This document shows positions 43,612-54,815 of a DNA stretch of 64,000 nucleotides, piece after piece. Numbering within the stretch: position 1 is the stretch's first letter; each line of letters begins with the position of its first letter. A program made the position numbers and the translations under genes. The notes below the pieces were generated by a model that had not been told where the DNA came from, did not search any database, and was given only the letters and a program-made list of their open reading frames with translations. Source of the stretch: Selaginella moellendorffii (Eukaryota > Streptophyta > Lycopodiopsida > Selaginellales > Selaginellaceae). The DNA is taken from the NCBI RefSeq assembly GCF_000143415.4, contig NW_003314323.1, positions 314,499 to 378,498 of the forward strand. Reading direction: 5' to 3'.

Positions 43612-46600
43612 TCATTCCGGGATCTTGAGCGAGTTGGCGAGTGAGCCCAGCATGCTTTCCAAGGCCTTGTAGTCTTCCGAGTCTTTGAAATCGTCGGCCT
43701 GGGCACGAACGCAAAAGAGAGTGAGCTTTTCGCCGGGAAACGAAGTAGTACCTGTTTGAGCGTGTTTGTGAGATGCCTTTGCGCGGCTGCTAGCTCCTTT
43801 TTACCACCGATCGCTATGTACTCCTGGCACAGTCCGAGTGAGGCGGCGGCGAAAGCTCGGAAGCGGGCTTCATCGTGTTGCCAGTTTGATCCCTGTTTAA
43901 GCAGTGCGATTTGTGAGGGCTGGACGATGGTTTGGAGATTTCTCTACCTGGTATGCTCGGACTTGTCTCAAGAAGGCGTTGGTTGATGCCTGTCGGTCGC
44001 CGAGAACTTTGTGCCATCGTGCCTTTACGCCCCAGACATCTCCCCCGTAATTGCCACTCGAGGCCATCTGTATGACAAAAAAGAACAAGGAGTTAGCTCA
44101 CAAGCATTTGTGGATCTACCTTTGATATCAGCTCTCCAAGCATCTCTATTAGCCGTTTTCTCTCGTGATCAGTCATGCCTTCGGCAGGAGTTTCACTTGT
44201 AAAGAGTTGTTTTTCTTCGAACACGTCAATGATTCTTGCTAGCAAGCCTGTGTCAACATTTCTGGGTGACAGCTCGAAAACCTGTCGTACTGCGGGTATT
44301 GCCTGAGAGATTGCATAGAATTAGTTAAGAAAAACGCAAGTGGTGAGGAATACCTGCGCAAAATTGCCGAGACTAACAAGGACGTGTGCGTAGTTATCCC
44401 ACAGCTCCCAGGAGTTCCGCCTACATCAATCAAATTAGAAATACATGGACATAGGCAGGAAAAAGGACCCACTTGAACTGCACTGCTTGTTGGAATGCGG
44501 TGCTTGCTTCTTTCAGATTTTCCTTGCGCATGTTTCTGTAAGAACACAAGCGACTTTATATTAAAGAGAAAAAAGTTTTACTTACAATGCGGCAATGTTA
44601 TTGAAAGCTTCTCCATGTTCCGGATCAAGCTGTATTGTCCGCACAAATGCATGTAAGGCCTGGTCATATTTTTTACACTGAAAAACCAGAACTCAGTTAA
44701 GAAAATACAGGTTCTAGACGGTTACCTTTAATGCACAAAACCCCGCAGAGAACCAGCCGTCGGAGTACAACGGGTTCAGTGAAAGTGCCAGATCCCTGTT
44801 AGTGACCTCGTTAACACTGTACTAGCATCACCAGAAGTGCATACCAGTGTTTTACCGCCTCCTCATACTCTTTCCTATTCATCGCAGAACGAGCGAGAAA
44901 ACGCTGTACACCAAGCGCATTAAACAAAGAAAAGCAAAAAAAAAAGAGTTTTTACCTGTGCAACTGCATATCTCTGCCCAGAAACTTCCCAAGACTTCAA
45001 AAAGCATGCGTCGTCATTAGTGGCGTCTCCTAGAGAACACCTGCACAAGTGATCTTAGGACTACAAGAAAAAGACAGCACAAATACTTACCACAGCCTTG
45101 GGTCATTCGGTGATATCTCAAGACGCTCCTTGATAAGACTTACTCCTCTTGCTTTGTCTCCGAGCAAACTGAAACGATCCTGTAAAGTTGCATTCCACTG
45201 ACACGAAGAACGAACCGATAGCAGTCAATAACGCTCTGCCACAACTCGAGTTTCTCAAAAAGGCTGAGAGCCTCTCCGATATTACCAATGCTAACCAACG
45301 TGTTAGCATACTGCCTATACCAAATCAAAATCAGACCTTTAGTACGAGAGAAACAGGGAAAACATACCTGAGAAGAGCTTGAAGACAAGGAGATGAGACG
45401 CAGAACAAAAGTTCCATTCTTTCAGATGGATTACATGAGCCATCCCGGATGCTTGACACCTACGAGTTGAATTAGTTTTAGGAACAACTCCCTAACTAGA
45501 CTTACAATGTCGTCCATAGTCTGAAATGCTCTCTCGCATGTAGGACCGCGTGATTTTTCCCACTCTACACGGAGGAGTTTACAACAGGTCTTGACCTGAA
45601 AAGACAAAACACTTAGATGAGCGCGATTGCAAAAAACCTGTATGGTACCATAAAAGGCGAGGCTTGCTGAGCGTCGACAGCTTCTATAAACGGCGCCATT
45701 TCCCAGTCTGATATAAAGACAGCTATAGCTCAAACCATGAAACAAAAATCCCTTTACCTCTTAATTCATTTTCAGCATTTTTCTTCTTCACATCCAAGCA
45801 ACGAGCAAGAATTAGAACCTGGTGTATTGGACTAAGAGCCTTCTGGTGCAGGAACTCAATGTTTGAGCTTTCCAGCCTTGGATATAACAGTACGTCACCT
45901 TGTTCAGCAGGTTTATCAACCCTCTCAAGGACGTGAAGGTTCGATTCATCTTTCAGAACCATCTGCGCAGTCGGATCACTCTGCACACTCGGTCGAACAA
46001 GAATTTCAAACTAGGGAAAGAAAAGTATTTCAACGTCTTACTTGGTATTGCCTACGAAATCCCATTGCACCTTCGACGGAGTACACCAATCCAGCAGTTT
46101 TTTCTGCTTGAGTAACGAAAAGTCTGCACCAGATAAGTCAATTAGAGCAATAGATAAAAGAAACAGTAATACACACCGTCCTTCGTCCGCATGACCATAA
46201 TAATACTCCACCAAAGCAGCTTCTGTGAAAGCCATTGTAGCAATTGCGTTTTCTTCTTCCAGAGAAACAAGGCTGTACCACCCGCAGCAATCTTTCAGAA
46301 ACTTAGTGCCAAAACACTTGACAACTGCCGCATAGCCACTAGCAACATCTTTCAAAAGAGTAGGAGACCTTTCCTCCAGTGACTTCTGCTGGCAAAATAA
46401 AGCCCGCGCGATCCACCACACCCGTGTCGCTGGCTCCTTGATATTTTTGATAGCCTCAAACATAACCTTTGCAACAACAAGGTACTGAGAGAAGAAGGAG
46501 AGCATACGTAAGCGACAATTCAGAAAGAAAAGAGTTACCTGAGGACAATTGCACTTTCCCTGGAGATCGCACCCGTCCACCATAAGTTCGCTACGAGCCC

Positions 46601-47095
46601 AAGTATCCCAGCTTTGCTCTGAGGCTGCAATCCAAGGTTCCATCTTCGAGATAGCATCGAGAGGGAAAGCTGGAACGTCAAGCTCCGGCCTTGAAGAACA
46701 CAAACTTAACAAGAAGGAAAGAAAAATCGTTGATAGAGAACTTACCCTGTGAAGTTGGACTGTAAGAAAACGCAGAAGAACGAAACCCCTGCAGCCATTA
46801 CCAGCATTGACGCAGCTTCATTTGCTTCTTTCTCCACGAAACTCCGCACATTTCTAGAAATCTTGTCGTAGAAGATCCTCCCAGAAACACTAGGATCATA
46901 GCTGACATCGCCGAAGATCTCACGCATAACCTCCATTGCTGCCACTCGAGAATACAAGCCCTGCTCTATGAAATCCACCGCTTGCAGTAGCGATGATTCG
47001 ACGTCTGTGCTGGCGCGTACCGGATCGATCGGAGCCGCATTGATTCGCAGCGCGCAGCGGAGAAGACGCAGCTCACAGGATTCGCTTACCGCCAT
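43612..47095 (-). CDS. TTC27/EMW1-like tetratricopeptide repeat protein (many exons)
   Basis: Starts MAVSESCELRLLRCALRINA at 47095 and ends YKALESMLGSLANSLKIPE at 43612. Exon 1 (47095-46746) holds GLYSRVAAMEVMREIFGDVS. Further exons give KVMFEAIKNIKEPATRVWWI, WIARALFCQQKSLEERSPTL and then TPR-rich segments typical of TTC27: YTLLGDATN-type helices near 45000, YWYSLALSLNPLYSDGWF-type text near 44770, and EDAWNNIAALHM-like text near 44600. About fifteen small exons are split by introns of 50-80 nt. Yeast Emw1 and animal TTC27 act in cell integrity, trafficking or complex assembly; the plant role is little defined. I did not fix every splice site. The 3' end lies close to the PRELI gene on the same strand. 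Confidence 0.82.
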
Positions 47096-47251
47096 CGCGC
47101 CGAGCGCAAAATCCCTAAACCCCTGCAGAGCTGGTTTTTTAGGGCTTTTGGAAAATGTGGGTTTCTTTGCGTAAGAAATCCTGGATTGCGAGTGGTAGGA
47201 TAAGGCGCGGATGAGGTACTGCTGCTATACGATGATCGTAATCTCGCCAGA
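47096..47251. promoter_or_regulatory. Divergent (bidirectional) promoter between TTC27 and FZL
   Basis: Only 156 bp separate the two ATGs, which face away from each other, so both 5' UTRs and core promoters must share this space. The segment is moderately GC-rich and has no clear TATA box, as is common for plant bidirectional housekeeping promoters. Confidence 0.6.
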
Positions 47252-50200
47252 ATGATCCGCGATTCCAGTGCTGCTCATGCAGTAGCACGAATCCATGCCG
47301 CGCCATCGACATCCTCACAGCAAATTTGCCAGATTCCACTTCCCAGCACTGCTCCATTGCAAATCCCTGCGCTCCTCCGCAATCTAAGCTTCTCCCATTC
47401 GCGATCACACAAGCGCGCGCCGGGATCTTGCGTGTTGGCCACAAATGCTGCCGCTGCTAGTGCTGGCGTCTTTCCAGGGGGGACGAGGAGAGCGTCTGTG
47501 AGGCTTCCAGGACTAGGATTGAGGCTCAAGGCGGAGGATATTTTGGAGGATGGCGAGGAGAAGAAGGCAGTGCTCGACTCGGCGGTGGCAGCCGGATTAA
47601 ATCTGGTAATTCTCGAGGATGGAAAGGAAGATAGCTTGAGATTCTACGATGCTGCGCGAATTGTCATGTCCATCGTTAGAGGAAGAGCGGATGTTTTGAT
47701 CGTGGAGAGGGTGGACATTGCTGCTGCTGCTGGATCAAATGGTGTGGTTTTGTCAGATCAAGGTAGGAAAAGGCCTTCTCTTCTTTAAGTTTACGTACTC
47801 AGAGAGTTCTTTGTCCTCCTTTGTTTGAGCAGGCCTTCCTTCCGTGGTTGCGAGAAGGATGATGCAAAACGCAATGCCTGAGGCTGTGGTGCTTCCGCTG
47901 GTTGCAAGAAGAGTCACCTCTTATCAGTCCGCCGAGATTGCAACGATCACGGAAGGAGCAGATTTTTTGCTGCTACAATGCGAGCAAGCATCGTCAGCCA
48001 GTGCTAAAGCTCTAGTGGAAGGCATTTGCAAGCGGGTGAAGATTCCTGTGTTTTTGGAGTGGGCTCGTCAAGAAGAGGATGCTGTGAAACTTCTCAAAGT
48101 TGGTGCCGGTGGGATTATACTCGACTCTTTGCCAGCGGCCGCCGAAGTTTCGAGTTTCGTTACAGACCTTGCTTCAAAAGTTGCGTCATCGGTCTATACT
48201 AAATCCGGGAAAGGATTGAGCTTGAATGGCGAAGGTGCTAAATCCTCGTCGACTGCAGCAGCGGCTGTTTTGAGCTCGATAGAGCAACAAGCGAAGCTTC
48301 TCATCGAAGAGGAGCGGCCTATACTTACATCTGCTGTTGAGATCATCAAAGAGGCGTCACCACAGGTACAATACCGAACATTTTCTTGAGTTTTCTAATT
48401 GTACTTTCATTACAGATGGAGGAAGTAGGCTTGCTCGTTGATGCGGTCAAGCAGCTAGAAGAACTTTTTCTGCTGGTTGTAGTGGTGAGAGAACGTCACT
48501 TTCTTTTTTTGTTACAATCTGACCTCTGTTTTCTTCTAAAGTGTAGGGTGAGTTCAACTCTGGAAAATCTTCAGTCATCAATGCGCTACTCGGTGACAGG
48601 TTCTTAAAACAGGGAGTACTTCCAACCACGAACGAGATAACCTTGCTGAAGTATTCCGACGAGAGCTATGAGGAGCGTCCGGCAAGGCACCCTGATGGCC
48701 ATCTCATGCGGTATCTTTCTGCTGGGCTGTTAAAACAGGTCCACATATAGGCTCTTGCTTTCAATGTTATGAGTGTGATAGAAATACGTGAGTATAGGCA
48801 TTGATGTTCCTGTTTGTTTCTCTGTTCTTGTTGCAAGCTCCTAATTGTTCATGTTTGCTTCAGTGCAGATGAACCTTGTGGACACTCCTGGCACAAACGT
48901 TATACTTCAAAGGCAACAGCGATTGACAGAGGAGTTCGTGCCTCGGGCTGATCTTGTTCTATTTGTTATTGGAGCTGAGAGGCCACTCACTGAAAGCGAG
49001 GCAAGTTCTCACACATCATTCCCCCCCATTTCACGTTTTGATGTGATACGTCTTCTATCAGGTTTCTTTTCTACGGTACATACGCAGGTGGAACAAAAAA
49101 ATTATTTTCACTCTAAATAAGTGTGATCTCCTTGCTGAAGAATCGGAGGTAGGAAAAGATTTTTGTTGCTTCACTGCTGACGCATTTCCTTTTAAAGGTG
49201 GAGGAAGTCAGAAGGTTCGTCGCGGACAACGTTCGACAGCTACTGAATATCGAAGCAGCAATGATTTTCCCAATTTCTGCGAGGAAGGCATTGCACGCAA
49301 AAGTCAAAGCTAAACAACTGGAAAGCAAGAATCTAGAAAGAGATCCCCTTTGGACAGCCAGCGGGTTCGACAAACTTGAGCAGTATGTTCTGGACTTTCT
49401 CGGAGGCTCATCAGATGCTGGTGCTGAGAGGATCCGATTGAAGCTGGAAACACCGATAGGAATCGCGGCTGCGCTGCTTTCAGCTGCTCGGAAGCAAGTA
49501 GAAGCTGATGCGGAAAACAATGAAGTTGATAGGAAGGTCCTTGATGAAATGGAGGACCAGTTTACTAGTTACAAGCAGTTGCTGGGAACCAATGTGGATC
49601 TGCAAGTTCAGCGGGTTATTACTGCGGTAAGCATTCGAGTCGTTTTAGTTTTTTATTTTGCTAACTTGAGGGCAACTTTAGGTGGCCGAAGCAACTGCAA
49701 GAGCTTTAAAATTTGTAGATAAAAGATTACAGGTTACGAGCGTGGACACGGCGTCAAAATACTTATTGCCGCGAAACGAGACATCGTCCGCTGGTGCGGC
49801 TACGTTTGAGCGTGAAATAATTGGCACGGCATTGTCCGATGTTAAGGTAACAAAATGCTCTCGCTGTATTCGTTTCTAAGTCTAAACTTTGCAGAACGCG
49901 ATAGAAGATCACAAGCTTTGGGTAACTTTGAACACCCAAAGGCAACTGGAGAAATATGTGGAAATTGGCAAGAGCCGATGGCCTGACACGGAAGTCGTGA
50001 CGGATTCCTGGTCTGAAAACGTAAGTTTCTCTGGCCGCAGCTTGACAGCGCTGGACGAATTCGACGTCAAGGCCGCCGATCTTCTTTTGGAGCAGGAACT
50101 TCGTGAAGCGGTGAGAGTCAAAGTTTTTATTCTTTTCTAGAGCTTCACAGTTATGAATGACATATATCCACTGCACAGGTTTTCAGCACCTTTGGAAGCC

Positions 50201-50663
50201 TCGGAATTGCCGGTGCGTCCGCATCGTTCTTAACTTCGGTACTGCCAACGACATTGGAGGATTTAATTGCGCTTGGGTTGTGCTCAGCTGGAGGGTACGC
50301 CTTTTTATCTCTCAGCCTTTTCTTTTCTCTTTTCTCGTAGTAGCTAGAGCATCTAAAGTTCTTCTCCTTTTTCTTCCTTGCAGGCTTGTAAGTATCTTCA
50401 AGCTTTCATCCCTGCGTGAAGAGATCAAGAGAAAAGTAGAGCAAGTGGCGCAATCTCTATCCCTGAAACTCGAGGAGGAGATGAAAGCCGAGCTCCAAGA
50501 ATCCATTCAATCGATCGAGAGCTCGGTGCTTCAATTCACCGCTCCATACCGGTCGCTAGTGGAGAAAGAGTCGACCAGAATCGCCGCTGTCCAGGAGAAG
50601 CTCGTTGTCATCGACAAAGAGCTCCAAATGTTGCGGAAGAACATCCAAAACCTTGGCTCGTAA
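47252..50663 (+). CDS. FZL: FZL, chloroplast fuzzy-onion-like dynamin GTPase
   Basis: Eleven exons (47252-47762, 47833-48365, 48416-48484, 48547-48738, 48869-49000, 49062-49148, 49198-49626, 49682-49846, 49895-50110, 50179-50294, 50384-50663) give about 909 residues. A Ser/Arg-rich transit-peptide-like N-terminus precedes a thiamine-phosphate-synthase-like domain (ADVLIVERVDIAAAAGSNGV, GVVLSDQGLPSVVARRMM). The GTPase shows P-loop GEFNSGKSSVINALLG, switch region LPTTNEITLLKY, G3 as NLVDTPGTN and G4 as NKCD. Hydrophobic segments (STFGSLGIAGASASFLTSVL) and a C-terminal coiled coil follow. In Arabidopsis FZL remodels thylakoids and chloroplast shape. The intron after exon 5 uses a GC donor (GAG|GCAAGT). 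No defect was seen. Confidence 0.93.
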
Positions 50664-50781
50664 AGAGAATTATAATTGACCTGGTCAACGAAGCAACGGT
50701 CAAGTAATAGCCTTTGACCCCTTTTTACTTCAAATAGAAATTTAGGGCATAGTCGTGATCCCAGCTAAGGAGCTCCTGGCT

Positions 50782-53340
50782 ATGGCCGCGAGATCGCGGC
50801 TCGCGCTCTTGGGGCTTTGGACCGTCGCCTTCTTGGCGCGCTGCCTCGCGCAATGGCAGCCCCGGGATTTCTATCGCATTGATTGCGGCGCCGCTTCCAA
50901 CACCTCCTCTGGCGATCGGCATTGGCAAGGTGAGCCTCCTCAATCGCCGGCATTCGCCTCCTCCGGGATTTCGATCAACACCAGCGCTCAAAATCCCGAG
51001 CTCCCATCGCCCGCGCCCTACCTCACGGCCAGAATCTTCACGGCACGCGCGAACTACAGCTTCCCTGTCGATCCGGGCAGGCACTGGATACGTCTCCACT
51101 TCTACCCTTTCCCCAGCCCGGGGTTCGATCCAGCTCTCGCGAATTTCTCCATCACAGTTGGCCCTTACACCCTCTTTAGCGGCGGGATCGTGGATAGCGT
51201 GAGACGCTCTGGCAGCGGCGGCGTCTATCTTGTCAAGGAGTACTCGGTCGTGGCAGAGGGATCGGAGCTGGCGATCGTCTTCCAGCCATCGCCCAGCTCC
51301 AACGGGTCCTTCGCGCTCATCAATGGCATAGAGGTGATGTCCATGCCGGAGGACGCCTTGCAAGACGATGCCGTGCTCCTGGGACAAGGCACGGCCACCA
51401 AGTTTGGCTTCTCCAGGCTAGCTCTGGAAACTCTCTACCGCCTCAACGTTGGTGGCGCTTCCGTGAACGCCGCCAACGACACCCAGCAGCGCTCCTGGGT
51501 GTCCGACGGCCATGGATTCATCGAGGGCGCCGCGGCAGGGGTTGGATCCCAGGACTTTTCTTCGAGCATCAAGTTCACGAAAGAGGTCCCGGAGTTCATC
51601 GCTCCCGCGGCCGTCTATGGCACGGGACGGGTGCTTGGCATCTCCAACACCGTGAGCAACACTTTTAAGATCTCATGGAGCTTCCCGGTGAGCCCCGGCT
51701 ACTCTCACCTCGTCCGCCTCCACTTCGCTGAGCTCTACTACACCAAGACGTACCAGCGGATGTTTAACGTCTATATCAACAACAGGACGGCGATTGATGG
51801 GCTTGACTTGATCGTCCTAGGCCCGAGATTCACACCCGTTTACAAGGATTTTGTCGTGATCCCCAGCAGCGGGGTACGATCACTCAGAGTCCAGATTGGT
51901 CCGGCTCCGAACTCCAACGCGCAGTTCAATGACGCCATCTTGAACGGTCTCGAGATCTTCAAGATGAACAGCACCGCCGGGAGCCTCTCGGACAGCGACG
52001 GCGGTGAGAGCTCTAGCAGCTCCAGTGGGAGGAGCGGCGGCTCCAAGGCTGTGGGAGCTATCGTCGGTGCGGCAGTCGGGGGGATAGCTCTCCTCGCGCT
52101 CCTGGCGGCGTGCGTCTTCGTGCTGTGCTGCCGCCGGGGAGCAAAAGGTGGCAAGAAGCTCGGGTGGAGGCCCGTTCCAGCGTCGCAGGCCGGGACTGGG
52201 ACTTCCACCGTCACGCTCGGCTTCCCCGGGAGCAGTCCCGCGACGCACTACTCGGCCACCCCGGCAAACTCGTGCAAGCACTTCTCGCTCCAGCAGATCG
52301 TGGACGCGACCGACGGCTTTGACAACGATCTGCTGCTTGGCGTGGGCGGTTTCGGCAAAGTGTACAAAGGAGAGATCAATGGCGGCACCAAAGTCGCGGT
52401 GAAGCGTGGGAATCCAATGTCCGAGCAGGGCATGACGGAGTTCCAGACCGAGATTGAGATGCTGTCCAAGCTCCGCCACCGTCACCTTGTCTCGCTCATC
52501 GGCTACTGCGACGAGAACTCGGAGATGATCCTCGTCTACGACTACATGGCGAACGGGCCCCTCCGAGGACATCTCTACGGATCCGATGCCCCGACGCTGT
52601 CGTGGAAGCAAAGGCTGGAAATCTGCATTGGTGCTGCGCGGGGCCTGCATTATCTCCACACCGGCGCTCAGCGAGCGATCATTCACAGGGACGTGAAGAC
52701 CACCAACATTCTTCTCGACGAGAAATTCGTTGCCAAGGTCTCGGACTTCGGCCTGTCCAAAGTTGGTCCTTCTCTCGACCACACGCACGTAAGTACCGCA
52801 GTGAAGGGAAGCTTTGGTTACCTGGACCCGGAGTACTTCCGGAGGCAGCAGCTAACAGAGAAGTCCGACGTCTACTCGTTTGGAGTGGTGCTCATGGAGG
52901 TGGTGTGCGCTCGGCCGGCGATAAATCCAGCACTTCCCAGGGATCAAGTTAGCATTGCGGAATGGGCTCTCCACTGGCAGAAGCTGGGAAGGCTGAGTAA
53001 TATCATGGATCCAAGGCTGGCCGGAGACTGCACTCCCGAGTCTCTCCAGAAGTTTGGAGAGATCGCCGAGAGGTGCCTCGCTGATAGAGGAAGTGAGCGG
53101 CCTTCCATTGGCGACGTCCTCTGGAACCTTGAGTACTCGTTGCAACTTCACGATGCAGCGATGTTCCATCACCATCAACGTTCCGAGGATGGAAACTCCA
53201 ATCTGGCCCGGCAGACACCGGAGATACCGAGAACTTCGAGCGACGGCCAACGGATGATGATGTCTTTCGAGGAGAATCACTCGGAAGACACCACGGCGAG
53301 CGTGGTCTTCTCCCAGCTTGTGCATCCCGAAGGGCGATAA
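50782..53340 (+). CDS. CrRLK1L (FERONIA/THESEUS-type) receptor kinase
   Basis: Intronless, 852 codons, as usual for CrRLK1L genes. The ATG at 50782 (MAARSRLALLGLWTVAFLAR) gives a signal peptide; a GTG nine codons upstream is in frame but not expected in plants. The ectodomain is a tandem malectin-like pair (YRIDCGAASNTSSGDRHW; ARIFTARANYSFPVDPGRHW; then RLHFAELYYTKTYQRMFNVY). One membrane span lies at AVGAIVGAAVGGIALLALLA. The kinase has [53 protein letters not shown] and GSFGYLDPEYFRRQQLTEKS, all signature CrRLK1L text. Family members sense RALF peptides and cell-wall state; the ligand here is unknown. A scrambled copy of the 3' half lies at 61195-61900. Confidence 0.96.
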   Translation: MAARSRLALLGLWTVAFLARCLAQWQPRDFYRIDCGAASNTSSGDRHWQGEPPQSPAFASSGISINTSAQNPELPSPAPYLTARIFTARANYSFPVDPGRHWIRLHFYPFPSPGFDPALANFSITVGPYTLFSGGIVDSVRRSGSGGVYLVKEYSVVAEGSELAIVFQPSPSSNGSFALINGIEVMSMPEDALQDDAVLLGQGTATKFGFSRLALETLYRLNVGGASVNAANDTQQRSWVSDGHGFIEGAAAGVGSQDFSSSIKFTKEVPEFIAPAAVYGTGRVLGISNTVSNTFKISWSFPVSPGYSHLVRLHFAELYYTKTYQRMFNVYINNRTAIDGLDLIVLGPRFTPVYKDFVVIPSSGVRSLRVQIGPAPNSNAQFNDAILNGLEIFKMNSTAGSLSDSDGGESSSSSSGRSGGSKAVGAIVGAAVGGIALLALLAACVFVLCCRRGAKGGKKLGWRPVPASQAGTGTSTVTLGFPGSSPATHYSATPANSCKHFSLQQIVDATDGFDNDLLLGVGGFGKVYKGEINGGTKVAVKRGNPMSEQGMTEFQTEIEMLSKLRHRHLVSLIGYCDENSEMILVYDYMANGPLRGHLYGSDAPTLSWKQRLEICIGAARGLHYLHTGAQRAIIHRDVKTTNILLDEKFVAKVSDFGLSKVGPSLDHTHVSTAVKGSFGYLDPEYFRRQQLTEKSDVYSFGVVLMEVVCARPAINPALPRDQVSIAEWALHWQKLGRLSNIMDPRLAGDCTPESLQKFGEIAERCLADRGSERPSIGDVLWNLEYSLQLHDAAMFHHHQRSEDGNSNLARQTPEIPRTSSDGQRMMMSFEENHSEDTTASVVFSQLVHPEGR

Positions 53341-53423
53341 GTTATCGGTAAGTGTTTGATCTTCTAGACTTCCTGTTCTTCTTTTTCCGCTTCTCACTCT
53401 CGGAAACATCGCAGATTAGTTAT

Positions 53424-54200
53424 CTAGAATAGCAAGCAACGTACCCAGTCGAGACCTCTAAGCAAGTTCTTGAGTGGCTTGGGTATTCTCAGTGTATCTA
53501 GCACGCTTTGTCCGGGAAGAACTACCAGTACTCTACATAAATAAATTGGCTCGAGATTTTTTTGAAAGAAGAAAGGATCACTTGCCTGTAACTTGCGTTG
53601 TATAGCCTCGTTGTGTGATTGATGATACAGATCGATCCTTGGATCGCACCTCCACGATTTTCCACCTGATGAAGTAAATAGAATGTGAAGATGAGAAGAA
53701 TGAAAGCTCGCTAGAACCCTTCCCCAGCCATATCCTGGAACAAACATCCCCACTGTAGCGGACTACCGTGGGAGTCCCATGCAAATGCATGGGCATCAAA
53801 GTATTTTGTGAAGACTATATAACAAAGCAAACGGCATCACGAAAAAAATGTGGGAGTGGGTGCAAAACTCTTGTGAGCATGGCAATGGCGTCTTCACAGG
53901 CAAGCTAGCACATAGCCCTCCCCACATTCTTTAAGATCTCCTTGGCTTCCCATAGATTCGGTGTGATGACAACAACGTTGGTGCCAGGTAACATTGAGTA
54001 ATACCAGGATGGGACAGTGGAAGGATAAGCGGGTGAGGACAAGCTATGGCGATTGTGATGATGACCTGAGTCCTAATTGGTTTGAATCAGCTACGATTGT
54101 TCCATGGTCATGGCTGGAAATAGTCTCCAGGGAGCTGGGAGCTGAGCTTTGAAAAATTAGAGAGAGAGAGAGAAAATATGAGATACACATCTGGAAGATA
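53424..54200 (-). pseudogene. Broken copy of the 3D-domain protein gene
   Basis: 53400-53760 is nearly identical to 61960-62330, the 3' half of the intact 3D-domain gene, but lacks the bases encoding HWGRRR at the exon border and part of the DRGGAIKGP segment, so the frame is lost. At about 53755 the similarity stops within MFVPGYGWGR. An unrelated insertion of about 320 bp follows (53760-54080). Similarity resumes at 54085-54200 (TTCCATGG...GGAAATAGTCTCCAGG) with further deletions. Exons 1-3 of the intact gene are missing. The relic stands tail-to-tail with the intact CrRLK1L gene. Confidence 0.82.
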
Positions 54201-54503
54201 AGAACTTCTCATCTCTCTTTCTCTCTCTTTCTAATGCCATCTTAAATTCTCTAATAAGCACCGTTTTATTGTTTAAAGCTATTTACAATTTGCTGCTCGC
54301 AAGAATTCAGCCCCTGTTTGCCCCAACTGTATCCTGGGCGGTCTTTATGAAAATCCGAGTGAGCTGTCTCAGCTCCAGCAGCACCAAGCACATAAAAAAT
54401 GCAACAAGTAGTTTTGAAACCGTGCAGGAATTTGCGAATTCTAGCTCCTTTTGGCTACAGGGATACATTGGGCAAAGGGGGCTGGATTTGCAAACTACCT
54501 GAT

Positions 54504-54815
54504 TTACAATAACTGTTCTTCCAGAGAGAACTCACCACTCTCACCTTCCTGGACGATAAAAACTTTAGCTGCCGATTCTGGTTCAATTGTGATATACAGG
54601 CCTGTAGGACTTTGGCCTTGGTTCTCTGAAGCGTAAAGAATAGCAATGGTGGATCTTGGGCGATTTCTTTTTACCTTCAAACTTACAAATTGTGAGCTCT
54701 TTGATTGTACTATGGCCCTTAGAGTAGAAAACACCATGCCGTACTCGTTATCACGAAGATATAAGATCTTCTCAGTTTTATTGATGATCAGATGTTTTGA
54801 AGCGGATGTTCCCAT
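54504..54815 (-). CDS. Small protein of unknown function with N-myristoylation-like start
   Basis: A complete 103-codon ORF starts MGTSASKHLIINKTEKILYL and ends GEFSLEEQLL. It is polar and beta-strand-like, without membrane spans. The N-terminal MGxxxSK is the classical N-myristoylation consensus, suggesting membrane association. Codon use and amino-acid content look protein-like compared with the AT-rich DNA that follows. No neighbour points to a role and I do not recognise the family. It could also be a chance ORF or one exon of a longer gene. Confidence 0.45.
   Translation of the reverse strand: MGTSASKHLIINKTEKILYLRDNEYGMVFSTLRAIVQSKSSQFVSLKVKRNRPRSTIAILYASENQGQSPTGLYITIEPESAAKVFIVQEGESGEFSLEEQLL

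Noticed and set aside
50755-50781. Upstream GTG start for the CrRLK1L gene
   Set aside because: Plant nuclear genes start at ATG; the ATG at 50782 places the signal peptide at the N-terminus. The same reasoning set the starts of PPR A (9349) and PPR B (13579).
51880-52788. Minus-strand 302-codon ORF opposite the CrRLK1L kinase
   Set aside because: Antisense shadow of a highly conserved kinase in GC-rich codons; no signal, domain or splice evidence.
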